From: Candidatus Pantoea persica
GTDB lineage: Bacteria > Pseudomonadota > Gammaproteobacteria > Enterobacterales > Enterobacteriaceae
Direction of reading: 5' to 3'
DNA length: 64,000 nt
NCBI RefSeq assembly: GCF_013753875.1
Contig: NZ_SMDS01000019.1
Coordinates: forward strand, 62,001 to 126,000
The notes below the pieces were generated by a model that ran no database searches, was not told the DNA's origin, and saw nothing but the letters and a program-made list of their open reading frames with translations. Shown here piece after piece: positions 30,303 to 39,124 of the stretch; the stretch's first letter is position 1; every line of letters starts with the position of its first letter. The position numbers and the translations under genes are program-made.

Positions 30303-31712
30303 ATGAGCAGAGAAAAACATCACGGCGTCGATACGCTGGAAATCGAGCGAGGGCCACGTCCGGTCAAAACGGAAAAATCGTCGGTAATTGGGCTGGTCGG
30401 TACCGCGCCGAAAGGCCCGGTCAATACCCTGACCGGGTGCCTGTCGGAAAAAACGCGGCTCAGTTTAGCGATGAGGCAAGTGGATTTACCCTGCCACAGG
30501 CCTTGCGCGCTATCTATGACCACGGTGTCGGTACCGTTCTGGTGGTCAATGTGTTTGACCCCCGAAAACATCAGAAAACGATAACCGCGGAACGTGTAAC
30601 TTTGGATAGTATGCACCACAGTGCCACCCTGACTCAATTACCTGTGGGCGATATAGTGGTGAAAAGCGTCGATGGGCAGACCTTGTTTCAGGCGGCGACC
30701 GACTATGCAGTCGCATACGCTACCGGCAAGGTGACCCGCGTCACCACCGGCGGTATTGCCCAGGGGGCCACCGTCAGTGTCACCTATAACACCCCGGATG
30801 TCTCAAAAATCACCGCCGCTCTGACATTCTGGGCACCACCAATGCTGCCGACCAGCGTACCGGGATGAAAGCGCTGGAAAATGCCGACAGCCTGTTTGGC
30901 TTTCGCCCCAGACTGCTGATTGCTCTCGGCTTCTCGCACCAGAATGCCGTGGCCAGCGCCATGATTGCCCTGGCCTACCACTGTGAAGGCATTGCCTATT
31001 GCCCCGGCGGGGATGACGTTTGCCCAGGCGATAGCCAGACGCGGGCCACAAGGCACCATTAATTTTTAATACCTCCTCTGACCGGGTGACCGGGTACGCC
31101 TGTGTTATCCGCAGGTCAAGGTCTATGACAAGGCAACAATCCAGACTCGCCTGGAGCCGCTGTCGGCGGGTCTGCGGGCAAAAGTGGATAGGGAAAAAGG
31201 GTTCTGGTGGTCGTCTTCCAATCAGGCACTGATGGGCATTGTCGGCATTGAGCGCCCGTTAAGTGCGCGCATTAATGACGCCAATGCGAGTCAATCTGCT
31301 TAACCAGAACAGTATACCACGGTGTTTAACCGCTTTGGTAGCGGATTACGCCTGTGGGGCAATAGCACGGCGGCCTGGCCGACCGACGCACCTGAAGAAT
31401 TTTGAAAATGTGCGGCGACCGGGGACATGATTAATGAGTCTATCCGCCATTTCAGTCTGCAATATATTGATCGCCCCATTAATCAGGGGCTGATTGATGC
31501 GCTGACCGAGGCGGTTGATTGCCGATGTTGCGTTGCTTGGCTTTCACTGCTGGTATGACCCTGCGAACAACACCAAAGACGCGCTCAGTCTGGGGCAGTT
31601 GAAACTGAATTACAAATATCCCCCCCCCCCCCCGCCGATGGAGCACCTGACCTTTGAGACGGAAATCACCGATGACTATCTCACCTTCCTGAAAAGTGGG
31701 GTCTCCGTATGA
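30303..31712 (+). pseudogene. Phage tail sheath protein, frameshifted
   Basis: Contractile-tail sheath protein. MSREKHHGVDTLEIERGPRP opens it; the sheath family starts similarly, with HGV near the N-terminus. It continues in several frames through SVIGLVGTAPKGPVNT, LPQALRAIYDHG, ENADSLFGFRPRLLIA and RLWGNSTAAWPTD. The family C-terminal region is LIADVALLGFHCWYDPANNT to FLKSGVSV. Breaks lie near 30465, 30830, 31010, 31080-31110, 31400 and 31515. A run of 11 Cs (31621-31631) is another slip site. A ribosome site (AACGAGGT) precedes the ATG. Confidence 0.88.
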
Positions 31713-31755
31713 GCGTGACGCACAGGGTCAATAAGACAACGATAAGGAGCACATC

Positions 31756-32236
31756 ATGGCGGGTAATGCACTGCATTTTATGACCAATGCCAACGTCTGC
31801 CTGGACGGCAATAGCCTGCTGGGTCGGGCAAAAGAAATCAAACTACCGGAAATCAACGTGGTGCAGCAGGAGCATCAGGCGCTGGGGATGATAGGCAAAA
31901 TTCAGTTATCGGCGGGGTTTGACAAGCTGGAAGGGGAAATTCACTGGACCAGCCTGTATGAAGAGGTGGCGCTGCGCACCATCAATCCTTTCAAGGCGTA
32001 TCCGCTGCAATGTCGCGGCAGCCTGCAGCGCTATAACCCGGCACAGGGTCGCCAGGATTGAACTGCCGGTGGCGGTGTTTATGACGGTGATGTTCAGCAA
32101 AAATAGCCTGGGCAGCTTCAAGCAGCATGAGGTGCCAGAGATGAGCAGCAGTTTTACCTGCAGCTATATCAAGCAGGTCATGGATGGCCAGGTGCTGCCG
32201 GAGCTCACCGACTACCGCGCCAATCTGGGCGCATGA
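31756..32236 (+). pseudogene. Phage major tail tube protein, frameshifted
   Basis: The inner tube of the contractile tail. MAGNALHFMTNANVCLDGNS to EEVALRTINPFKAYPLQCRG is the typical start of P2 FII-like proteins. A frame change near 32045 moves the rest (LPVAVFMTVMFSKNSLGSFKQHE ... LPELTDYRANLGA) into another frame, ending at TGA 32236. It lies 43 bases after the sheath stop, preceded by AAGGAG. Confidence 0.88.
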
Positions 32237-32262
32237 CAGTAACAGGTTAAGGAATAACCCTC

Positions 32263-32637
32263 ATGACACAGTCTTTACATTACACCTTGCAATACCCTTA
32301 TGCCCTGGGCAGCGGTGAAATGCTGACACAAGTCACTTTAAGCCGGCTCAGGGTCAGTGACATCAAGGCGGTACGCCGCTTAAGTGAAAACGTCAATGAC
32401 TGGGACAGCCTGCTGATTGCCCGCATGACCGGCCTGATACCGGAAGATATCGACAATATGGATTTGGTGGATTATCAACAGTCGCAAAGCCACTTTCGCC
32501 AGTTTGCGGGGCTGGATGCAATCGCCGAAGGCGCTGCGTCAGGCGCAGGCCCTGTTGGCGAGATGGTTTCGCTGGCAGCCGAGTGAGCTGAATGCGCTGA
32601 CAGTGGTGGAATTTGAGGACTAGGTAGACCTTGCGTA
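32263..32637 (+). pseudogene. Phage tail assembly chaperone with E'-like overlapping frame
   Basis: MTQSLHYTLQYPYALGSGEM to TGLIPEDIDNMDLVDYQQSQ belongs to the small tail-assembly chaperones encoded between tube and tape measure. The first frame ends at 32586. From about 32535 a frame one base later reads ALLARWFRWQPSELNALTVVEFED, a GpE'-like extension with the WxPSEL motif, before TAG 32621-32623 at a tryptophan position (EFED-stop-VDLA). Either a programmed frameshift of the kind used by myophages or a one-base insertion could explain the two frames. The TAG breaks the extension in any case. Confidence 0.7.
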
Positions 32638-32640
32638 TTA

Positions 32641-32808
32641 CCTTCTGCACAGCAAGAACAGGTTAAAAAATCACTTGAGTCCGGCCATAATAGAAAACAG
32701 CTGGCATTACTGTATGGCGTTTCATTGACCAGCACCTACAAATATTGTCCAGTTGATCGTACCACTCGAACAGGCCAAAGTGCCTCCGATAAAAAAATGG
32801 CAGTGTAA
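32641..32808 (+). pseudogene. C-terminal end of a serine DNA invertase
   Basis: The text QEQVKKSLESGHNRKQLALL followed by YGVSLTSTYKYCPV is the helix-turn-helix tail of Hin/Gin/Cin-type serine recombinases, which flip phage tail-fibre or flagellin segments. The catalytic domain is missing, and the join to the preceding tail gene is abrupt near 32638. A real invertase in Mu-like phages lies downstream of the tail fibres, so the tape measure, baseplate and fibre genes have been deleted between the two. Confidence 0.6.
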
Positions 32809-32882
32809 TTTCTTTGCACTGATGGAAACAAAAGTAGCCCGTCATTTATCGCACGTTTTGGCTTCAAATATCGCACGCCGCA

Positions 32883-33396
32883 TCAGCTTGCGCATCGGCT
32901 GTCCGCCGTCACCACCTGCTGCAGCTCGCCGTTGCGGCCGATTTCCGAGACGCCGCAGTTAAACAGCCGGGCGCGGCCCGCCCGCTCGGCCAGCACGATC
33001 CAGCTGCGCACCGCCTGTTCGCAGCGCAGGTAGCCCGACTGCGGTTCATACACGCCGATATAGCCGTCAGGCACGCTGATTTGCGGCCAGCGCTGGCGCA
33101 CCTCGTCCGTCTGCAGAATTTGTACCTTTAGCTTCCAGGCCTGCGCGCTTTCAATCACGTTGTGGATAAAAGTCCGACTGCATCGGTGCAAGGTTAATAA
33201 TGCCGCTGCAATGCATGATGCGCTCGCCCTCGCCATAGGTGTGACGGATAAGACGCGTTTCGCCATGGTGCGTCCCCTCGCTGTGCAGCGGATGGCCGCT
33301 GTCGATCATCAGCACCGACAAGCCCGCCTGGGTCGCGTAAAAGCCCGCCGCGGTGCCTACGGAACCGCAGCCCACCACTATCAGGTCATAACTCAT
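32883..33396 (-). pseudogene. solA: solA stub, N-methyl-tryptophan oxidase
   Basis: SolA is an FAD amine oxidase of 372 residues. [20 protein letters not shown] is the Rossmann GxGxxG start, followed by [16 protein letters not shown]. About 35 codons are then missing before [14 protein letters not shown], and the frame changes near 33165. The text (QISVPDGYIGVYEPQSGYLR ... ARLFNCGVSEI) continues to about 32885, where it stops at the prophage edge. Only the first 45% of the gene remains. In E. coli it precedes bssS, as here. Confidence 0.9.
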
Positions 33397-33455
33397 TGAA
33401 TCAGAACTCCCGAAAGCCGTTACACGCCCAGCAGCATAACAGAATCAGAAATGAA

Positions 33456-33478
33456 AAAGGCACCCCTGAGGGTGCCCG
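33456..33478 (-). terminator. bssS terminator
   Basis: On the minus strand GGCACCC-TCAG-GGGTGCC followed by TTTTT, 16 bases past the bssS stop. Confidence 0.8.
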
Positions 33479-33493
33479 TTTGCCTGGCTGAGG

Positions 33494-33747
33494 TTAATGT
33501 TTTGACTGATAACGCTCAATCAGCTCAGCCGATTTGCTCTTGGCAATGCCAGCTTCGAGAATAGAGATAAATTGCCTCGCCACGTCTGTTGTCAGTCAGC
33601 AGGTTGGTCCGACATCGGCTTCTTCTTCTTTTAATCCTGCGATGAGAGTGAATGAAAGCGGATCATCATGGCGTCGTAGCTGTCTACAGTACTGATATCC
33701 CGGCCCATCAGCGGATGGGTCTGAATAACGTCTTTATTTCTGTCTAT
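33494..33747 (-). pseudogene. bssS: bssS remnant, biofilm regulator
   Basis: BssS is an 84-residue regulator linked to biofilm and indole/AI-2 signals. The start reads ATA (33747) where relatives have ATG, then DRNKDVIQTHPLMGRDISTV in frame. In-frame stops and a one-base deletion lie in the centre (near 33645 and 33605; span 254 nt instead of 255). The end LTTDVARQFISILEAGIAKSKSAE is clear. It is too damaged for function. Confidence 0.85.
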
Positions 33748-33982
33748 TATAACATCTTATTACTCGTTAAACGAAGTGCATATTAAAGTTCAATGCGGTT
33801 TTTTTATCCAGTAGCGGGACAATTATAACAGAAAGTTATGTTCTCACCGACGAAAAAATGCGGTGAGCGCAAAACAAGCAATATATTCGCAGTTAAAACC
33901 CGTATACAGGGAAAATAAAATGCCTGAGGATGTCAGGCAGTTTAGGAAATAACGGCGCGGTGCATATTAGGGCGAAAAAATA

Positions 33983-34252
33983 TCAGGACGCAGGCTCGAC
34001 GGGTGGCACGGCTGCGGGCTTCTGCAGCGCCTGCGCCAGGCGGGCAAAGTGCTGTTGCAGCTGCTCGTCATGGTTTTGATTTTGCGCTTCCAGCGTCAGA
34101 TGGTGCACCAGCAGCTGGCCGGCGCGCTCGTCGAGACAAAAGGTCAGGCTGGAAAAGGCGCTCTCCAGCACCGTCAGGCGACGCTGCTGCTCGCCGATCA
34201 GCGCCAGCAATTCACCAAAGTTCATCGCCTCTTCCGGATTGTCAGTCATCAT
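33983..34252 (-). CDS. Hypothetical 89-residue helical protein
   Basis: ATG 34252 follows AAGAGGTG at proper distance. The product reads MNFGELLALIGEQQRRLTVL from its tenth residue, then ESAFSSLTFCLDERAGQLLVHHLTLEA and ends with HFARLAQALQKP and a proline-rich tail. Leu/Glu/Gln periodicity suggests a helical or coiled-coil protein. Faint similarity in layout to the DUF2594 (YecF) family was noticed but could not be tested. It is undamaged between two broken genes (bssS and dinI). E. coli has nothing here. Confidence 0.65.
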   Translation of the reverse strand: MMTDNPEEAMNFGELLALIGEQQRRLTVLESAFSSLTFCLDERAGQLLVHHLTLEAQNQNHDEQLQQHFARLAQALQKPAAVPPVEPAS

Positions 34253-34352
34253 TTCGTCGCACCTCTTGTAAAAGATCTCGCGCGCAAGAATCGGCGATTG
34301 ATTGATCAGAGTCTAGATGCAGTAAAATGTTATCGCGAGGGGAGTAGAGGAG

Positions 34353-34381
34353 AAAAAAGCCGGATGGCGACACCCGGCAAA
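34353..34381 (-). terminator. dinI terminator
   Basis: On the minus strand GCCGG ... CCGGC flanked by TTTTT-type tracts (34359-34378 plus a T-run to 34353), 17 bases after the dinI stop. Confidence 0.65.
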
Positions 34382-34397
34382 AACTGCGCAGTGGCGG

Positions 34398-34643
34398 TTA
34401 ATCGGTAATAAACCAGTCGTCAGCACTTTCCTAGGTTTCCTGCAGAATATCGCTGATGCGATCGTGCGTCTCTTTATCGCCGCCCAGCACGCTGAGCTGG
34501 TTTGCAGTGGCATAGCGCACCTTGACGTGGTTCTGGCCGTCGGGAAATTCTTCATCGATACGGTGGGAGAGTTCCGCCGTCAGCGCTTCCATCACGCCCG
34601 AAGGCAGTGGGGATGTTTTGGCAACGGTAATTTCAACACGCAT
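34398..34643 (-). pseudogene. dinI: dinI truncated by TAG, RecA modulator
   Basis: DinI stabilises RecA filaments during the SOS response. MRVEITVAKTSPLPSGVMEA to DRISDILQET matches E. coli. A tryptophan codon has then become TAG (34431-34433, in CCTAGG), and the last 11 codons (ESADDWFITD) follow in frame to TAA 34398. The open part is 70 of 81 residues. The lost part is the C-terminal end of the acidic helix implicated in RecA binding, so partial function is possible but doubtful. A LexA box lies 21 bases upstream of the start. Confidence 0.85.
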
Positions 34644-34663
34644 GGCGGCCTCCGGTTTAGATA

Positions 34664-34679
34664 CTGTGTATATTTACAG
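34664..34679. promoter_or_regulatory. LexA (SOS) box upstream of dinI
   Basis: CTGT-GTATATTT-ACAG is a full match to the CTGT(N8)ACAG LexA consensus, within the space between pyrC and dinI. The site survives although its target is truncated. Confidence 0.88.
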
Positions 34680-34718
34680 AATTAAGCGGCCGGAGGCAAG
34701 CGAAAGCGTCGTTGACGG

Positions 34719-35765
34719 TTACGCTTTGACGCGCCAGTTTAGCGTTTCGCCGGCGAGGAACGGCACCAGCGCGTGCTCGCCCATGCTAATGCTCTCTTCA
34801 ACCTGCCAGGGTTCACGCACCAGCGTGATGCGATCCTCATTGAGCGTCAGGCCGTAGAAGCGCGGACCGTTCTCGGAGCAGAAGGCTTCCAGATACGCTA
34901 GCGCCCCCAGCTCTTCGAACACGGTGGCGTAGGCGGGCAGCGAGGTAGGCGCGTTGAACACGCCGGCGCAGCCGCAGCTGGCCTCCTTGATATGACGCAG
35001 GTGCGGCGCGGTGTCGGTGCCGAGGAAGAAGCGCGGATGGCCACTGGCCACGATCTGACGCAGCGCCTCCTGATGCACGTTGCGCTTCAGGATCGGCAGG
35101 CAGTAAAGGTGTGGCCGCACACCGTCCGCCAGCATATGGTTACGGTTGAACATCAGATGCTGCGGCGTAATGGTGGCGCCCAGCAGTTCATTACCCGCCT
35201 CGACGTACTGCGCCGCTTCGCGGGTAGTGATGTGCTCAAAGACCACCTTCAATGCCGGATACTGGCGGCGCAGCGGCTCCATCACGCTGTCGATAAAGCG
35301 CGCCTCGCGGTCGAAAATGTCGATCTCGGCGTGGGTCACTTCGCCGTGGATCAGCAGCGGTATGCCCATCTCTTCCATGCGCGCCAGCACGCCGCTGATG
35401 GAGGCAATATTGGTCACGCCGTGGCTGGAGTTGGTGGTGGCGTGCGCCGGATAGAGTTTGGCGGCGGTAAAGACGCCGGCGCTAAAGCCACGCTCAACCT
35501 CATCGGCGTCGAGCGAATCGGTAAGATAGCAGGTCATCAACGGGGTAAAGCGGTGCCCGGCGGGCAGCGCGGCCAGAATACGCTCGCAGTAGGCGACGGC
35601 GGCGGCGACGCTGGTCACCGGCGGCACCAGGTTGGGCATCACGATAGCACGTCCGTTGACCGCGCTGGTGTAGGGCAGGACGGTGCTGAGCATGGCGTCA
35701 TCGCGCAGATGGATATGCCAGTCGTCAGGGCGGCGGATAGTGAGTTGCTGAGAGTGTGCAGTCAT
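34719..35765 (-). CDS. pyrC: Dihydroorotase
   Basis: Zinc enzyme that closes carbamoyl-aspartate to dihydroorotate in pyrimidine synthesis. 348 residues, intact, E. coli type (class II). Metal ligands His17 and His19 lie in DWHIHLRDD, the carboxylated lysine is Lys103 ([10 protein letters not shown]), and FLGTDTAPH carries the catalytic aspartate. It is followed by dinI as in E. coli. The leader has not been analysed for the start-site switching seen in E. coli. Confidence 0.97.
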   Translation of the reverse strand: MTAHSQQLTIRRPDDWHIHLRDDAMLSTVLPYTSAVNGRAIVMPNLVPPVTSVAAAVAYCERILAALPAGHRFTPLMTCYLTDSLDADEVERGFSAGVFTAAKLYPAHATTNSSHGVTNIASISGVLARMEEMGIPLLIHGEVTHAEIDIFDREARFIDSVMEPLRRQYPALKVVFEHITTREAAQYVEAGNELLGATITPQHLMFNRNHMLADGVRPHLYCLPILKRNVHQEALRQIVASGHPRFFLGTDTAPHLRHIKEASCGCAGVFNAPTSLPAYATVFEELGALAYLEAFCSENGPRFYGLTLNEDRITLVREPWQVEESISMGEHALVPFLAGETLNWRVKA

Positions 35766-35919
35766 CAGTGAAGCTCCGGCTAGTCAGGAAACGTAAAGGC
35801 GCGTTTTGGCCGAGTACCAAGGATAAGGCGTCGGGCAACCGTTTACACTTCTTTTCTTGTAGGACAGGCAACGGGCGTGACGCGCAGGGAGAGAGAAAGG
35901 CGAAGGCAACGCCGCGGCG

Positions 35920-36483
35920 TTATTGCGTAAAGTGAATAACCAGCTCGCCGGGCTTCACTTCCAGCCCTTTAGCGAATCGCTTCGCCAGCGCCTCGGCCTT
36001 GCTGCGATCGGTGCTCAGCACCCAGGCGGGCCGCTGATTGAAGTAGCTCTTCAGCGACTGGTTGAGATAGGGCGTCAGGGTTTTCACCAGCGCCGCCGTT
36101 TTCTCCGGCTGGACCTGCGCATCGACAATCTCCAGATCGCGCAGAAAAATCGCGCCCTGCTGCGCGTCATACACCGGCTGCGCCCGCATTTTCAGCTGCA
36201 TATCCGCTTCCTGCGGGTCAAACAGCGAGGTGACGTTAATCTTCGCGTTGCCGGTCAGGGTGACCTTGCTCGGCTCCTCGCGGCCTATCTGGCTGCTGAG
36301 ATTGGTCAACAGAATATGGGCGTTAACTAGGCCGGCCACGCCGATATCTTTTTCATAATTGTTTTGCTTCGCCAGCGCCTGATTCACTTCCTGCTCGCTG
36401 ATGGTGTACTGCGTCAGTTTGCTGCAGCCGCTAACTAGCACGGCAAAAAACAGGGCGGTCAGCCCGAAAAATACCTTCTTCAT
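35920..36483 (-). CDS. yceB: YceB-like DUF1439 lipoprotein
   Basis: Intact lipoprotein of 187 residues. The signal ends in the lipobox VSGC, then SKLTQYTISEQEVNQALAKQ and IGREEPSKVTLTGNAKINV match E. coli YceB well. The start at 36483 is preferred to an in-frame one at 36519 because the family begins with a short basic stretch (MKK) and GAGGA lies before it. Predicted outer-membrane lipoprotein of the lipid-binding tubular type. Its exact role is unknown. Confidence 0.93.
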   Translation of the reverse strand: MKKVFFGLTALFFAVLVSGCSKLTQYTISEQEVNQALAKQNNYEKDIGVAGLVNAHILLTNLSSQIGREEPSKVTLTGNAKINVTSLFDPQEADMQLKMRAQPVYDAQQGAIFLRDLEIVDAQVQPEKTAALVKTLTPYLNQSLKSYFNQRPAWVLSTDRSKAEALAKRFAKGLEVKPGELVIHFTQ

Positions 36484-36591
36484 TGTGTCCTCATCCAGAA
36501 TGGCGCTGTCGCGGAACACAGGGTGCCTGAATGCGGCGGAGGTGTCATTAAGAAGGCGATGAGAAACGCTGCGCGCCTCTCATCGCGGCGG

Positions 36592-37187
36592 TCAGCTGGC
36601 GACCGAGGAGTGCAGGTTAACCTGGGTCTGCTTGGCCATGTTGTTGCGGTAGTCGGCGACGCGGCTGGGCCAGCCGATGCCTGCCACCAGCGTCAGCGAG
36701 TGCAGCAGCGGAAATAGGTTAATATCATCTTCCGACAGCTCGCCGCTAATATTTTTGATAAAGCCGGGCGCATGGCGCTTCAGCTCGGCGAAATCGCCGA
36801 TAGCGGCCTCTTTTTTGCTGCAAAGTAGTCGCGCGCCTGCGGCGTGGCAAACTCCGCGAACGCGGCGTCGGCAATACGCGGCGGCAGCAGCTTGTTGACA
36901 TAGCCGTTAACGCGGCGCAGCCAGTCGGTGATTGCGGGATTGGTCTTGCCGGTCAGCAAGGGCTCGCCGTCGCTTTTATCGATAAAGCGCACGATACTGA
37001 GGCTTTCCGCCATCGCGCTGCCGTCATCCTTTTGCAGAACAGGCGCCATCTTCTGGCCAATCAACTTTTTCGGCGTCGCTTCGTCATCGTTCAGCATGAC
37101 GACAAGCTCTACTGGCAGGTTTTTCAGGCCGAAAATCATGCGCGCTTTCACATAGAAGGGGCAGTGGTCGTAGATGTAGAGTTTCAT
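36592..37187 (-). pseudogene. grxB: grxB remnant, glutaredoxin 2
   Basis: GrxB is a GST-fold glutaredoxin with a CPYC active site. Here it reads CPFY (codons TGC CCC TTC TAT), so the resolving Cys12 is lost. The frame is lost near 36820 (DYFAAKK) and resumes in another frame (ISGELSEDDINLFPLLHSLT ... RVADYRNNMAKQTQVNL), with some 17 codons missing in between. The active-site change could have come before or after the frameshift. E. coli mdtH, next to grxB, is missing altogether. Confidence 0.92.
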
Positions 37188-37420
37188 CCCGGTCTCCTTG
37201 TTGGGTCAGGGCAACGGGCGTCATCCTGTTGAGGACGAGCCGAAAGTATGGAAGAGAGTGGCAAGCAAGGCAAACCGGCGCGGCCTATGCCGGAATGTGA
37301 AATGAAATTAAGGCGCTTGCGGCGATATGTTAACGAATATTTTACCGATGCGGGGGCGGCGGTTATAGTGAAGGCCATGTTGTTGGCACCGCGCTCTCAG
37401 AGCCTTTGAATTCAGGAGTC

Positions 37421-37961
37421 ATGATGTTTGGCTATCGTTCTGCCGCGCCCAGGGTGCGATTAACCACCGACCAGCTGGTGGTGCGTCTGGTTCACGAACG
37501 CGACGCCTGGCGGATTACTACGCCGAAAACCGCGCGTTCCTCAAACCCAGGGAGCCGGTGCGCGACGAAAGCCACTGCTACCCGTAGGGCTGGCAGGCGC
37601 GGCTGGGGCTGGGGCTGAGCACCGATATGCACAAAAGTGGCTCCGCCTACTACTTTGTCGTGATGGCTCCCGAAGAGAGCGAAATCCGCGGCGTGGCGAA
37701 CTTCAGCAACGTGCTGCGCGGCTCTTTCCACGCCTGCGATCTCGGCTACTCGCTGGGGGAAAAGTGGCAGGGGCAGGGACTAATGTTCGAGGCGTTGCAG
37801 AGCGCGATCCGCTATATGCCGCATAACCAGCTCAGCTGGCGCGCCTCGGCTTCGAGAAAGAGGGTTATGCGAAAGATTACTTACTGATTGACGGTCGCTG
37901 GCAGGATCACGTGCTGACCGCGCTGACCAGCCAGGAGTGGGTGCCCGATCGGCGCAACTAA
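37421..37961 (+). pseudogene. rimJ: rimJ remnant, ribosomal S5 alanine N-acetyltransferase
   Basis: GNAT enzyme that acetylates the N-terminus of S5. [20 protein letters not shown] and the acetyl-CoA loop region ([19 protein letters not shown]) are readable. A one-base loss near 37508 (DAWR) shifts the frame, a TAG lies at 37585-37587 (YP-stop-GWQARLG), and about 13 codons are missing near 37810 (AIRYM-MPHN). The end ([20 protein letters not shown]) is in a third frame. Confidence 0.92.
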
Positions 37962-37974
37962 CAGGAAGAAAGTG

Positions 37975-38580
37975 ATGAAAATGGCGCTTTCGCCGCTGGC
38001 GTTGCGTATTCTTGGCTGCCTGCTGGAAAAGCAGGTTACCACCCCGGAGCAGTATCCGCTTTCCCTTAATGCCGTGGTGGTTGCCTGCAACCAGAAGTCG
38101 AACCGCGAGCCAGTGATGAACCTCACCGAGAGCGAGGTGCAGAACGAGCTGGATCGGCTGGTAAAGGCGCACCTGGTTACCGCCAGCAGCGGCTTCGGCC
38201 AGCGCGTGGTGAAATATGAGCAGCGCTACTGCAATTCGGCATTTGGCAACCTGCAGCTCAGCAGCACCGAAGTCGCGGTGCTGACGCTGCTCTTCCTGCG
38301 CGGCGCGCAAAAGCCAAGCGAGCTGCGCACGCGCAGCGGCCGGCTGCACGACTTCGCTGACGTGGCGGAAGTGGAAGCCACGCGGGCTGACCTGGCAGAG
38401 CGGGAAAGGGTGGCGCGACTGCCGCGCGAGCCTGGCAAACGCGAGAGCCGCTACACCCATCAGTTTGGCGACGAGTCAGCGGCCGCCGAGGCGGAGACGC
38501 CGCTGGAGGATAACAGCGATCTCAGCGCGCGCGTCGCCGTGCTTGAGCAGTCGCTCTCTGCGCTACAGGCGCTGGTGTAA
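37975..38580 (+). CDS. yceH: YceH family protein (DUF480)
   Basis: Intact 202-residue protein, close to E. coli Yce[21 protein letters not shown] and [20 protein letters not shown], with the winged-helix pair of the family, then a variable tail. An AGGAAG site precedes ATG 37975, with an in-frame GTG one codon earlier. Function is not established. It lies 13 bases after the dead rimJ, its former operon partner, so it may be driven through the rimJ promoter region. Confidence 0.93.
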   Translation: MKMALSPLALRILGCLLEKQVTTPEQYPLSLNAVVVACNQKSNREPVMNLTESEVQNELDRLVKAHLVTASSGFGQRVVKYEQRYCNSAFGNLQLSSTEVAVLTLLFLRGAQKPSELRTRSGRLHDFADVAEVEATRADLAERERVARLPREPGKRESRYTHQFGDESAAAEAETPLEDNSDLSARVAVLEQSLSALQALV

Positions 38581-38606
38581 ACGCTGCTGCATATAAGGAG
38601 GATAAG

Positions 38607-39014
38607 ATGACATTACGCATTGGCGTTGTCGGGCTGGGCAGCATTGCGCAGAAAGCTTGGCTGCCGGTAATGGCGCTGGCGGAGAAGCGCGGACGTCGGC
38701 TGATGGTCGGCTTCAACCGCCGCTTCGCGCCGCGCTACCAGCAGCTGCGGCAGGCGATGCCGCAGGCCGAAAGCCTGCGAATGGAGAAGCACCGCAGCGA
38801 TAGCGTCGGCCCGCAGGATCTGCGCTTTACGCTGCTTGATGATTATCTGCACGTTATCGATACCCCCCTGTGGCTGGCTGGCTGGCTGGCTGGCGGTGCG
38901 GCGCACCATTTTATCCAGTGCGTGCAAAAGACGATGCCTGAAACCAGTGGCGAACAGGCGCTGCTGGCGCAGCGCGTGGTGGAAAAACTGTGGCGTGAGG
39001 CGGAGAAGGAATAA
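38607..39014 (+). pseudogene. yceM: yceM/mviM shortened by two in-frame deletions
   Basis: YceM is a 307-residue Gfo/Idh/MocA-type oxidoreductase. The open frame has only 135 codons: the dinucleotide-binding start MTLRIGVVGLGSIAQKAWLP, then at about residue 24 a jump to RLMVGFNRRFAPRYQQLRQA, normally about residue 115, through LLDDYLHVIDTPLWL. At a TGGC repeat (38871-38894) it jumps again to HHFIQCVQKTMPETSGEQAL near the end. Both deletions keep frame. Most of the cofactor fold and the substrate domain are gone, so activity is not expected, although a peptide could be made. Confidence 0.88.
38871..38894 (+). repeat. Six tandem TGGC units in yceM
   Basis: TGGC repeated six times, at the site of the second yceM deletion, encoding WLAGWLAG. 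Four-base units change frame when copy number changes. The surrounding gene is already truncated, so it looks like decay rather than a switch. Confidence 0.85.
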
Positions 39015-39124
39015 CGCCTTGTAACATTCCGCGCTGGTCATTTCCCGCCGTGCCAGTAGACTATCGCCGGGCGCCCGCGCTACGTAGCGCCTTTTGCCGA
39101 CTCTTTTCAGGACGCGCGCCAATT

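Larger units (their letters stand above)
30279..32880 (+). mobile_element. Prophage remnant, contractile-tail module
   Basis: A 2.6 kb island with tail sheath, tail tube, tail chaperone and a DNA-invertase tail, all on the plus strand and all disrupted. No integrase, capsid, lysis or regulatory gene is present and no att site was found. It is flanked by lpxT (left) and solA (right), both cut at its edges. Gene order sheath-tube-chaperone is that of P2/Mu-like myophages; the sequence flavour resembles prophages of Erwiniaceae and Haemophilus. Confidence 0.8.

Noticed and set aside
38871..38894. TGGC x6 as a phase-variation switch.
   Set aside because: The gene around it has lost more than half of its length by deletion, so switching would not restore an enzyme.
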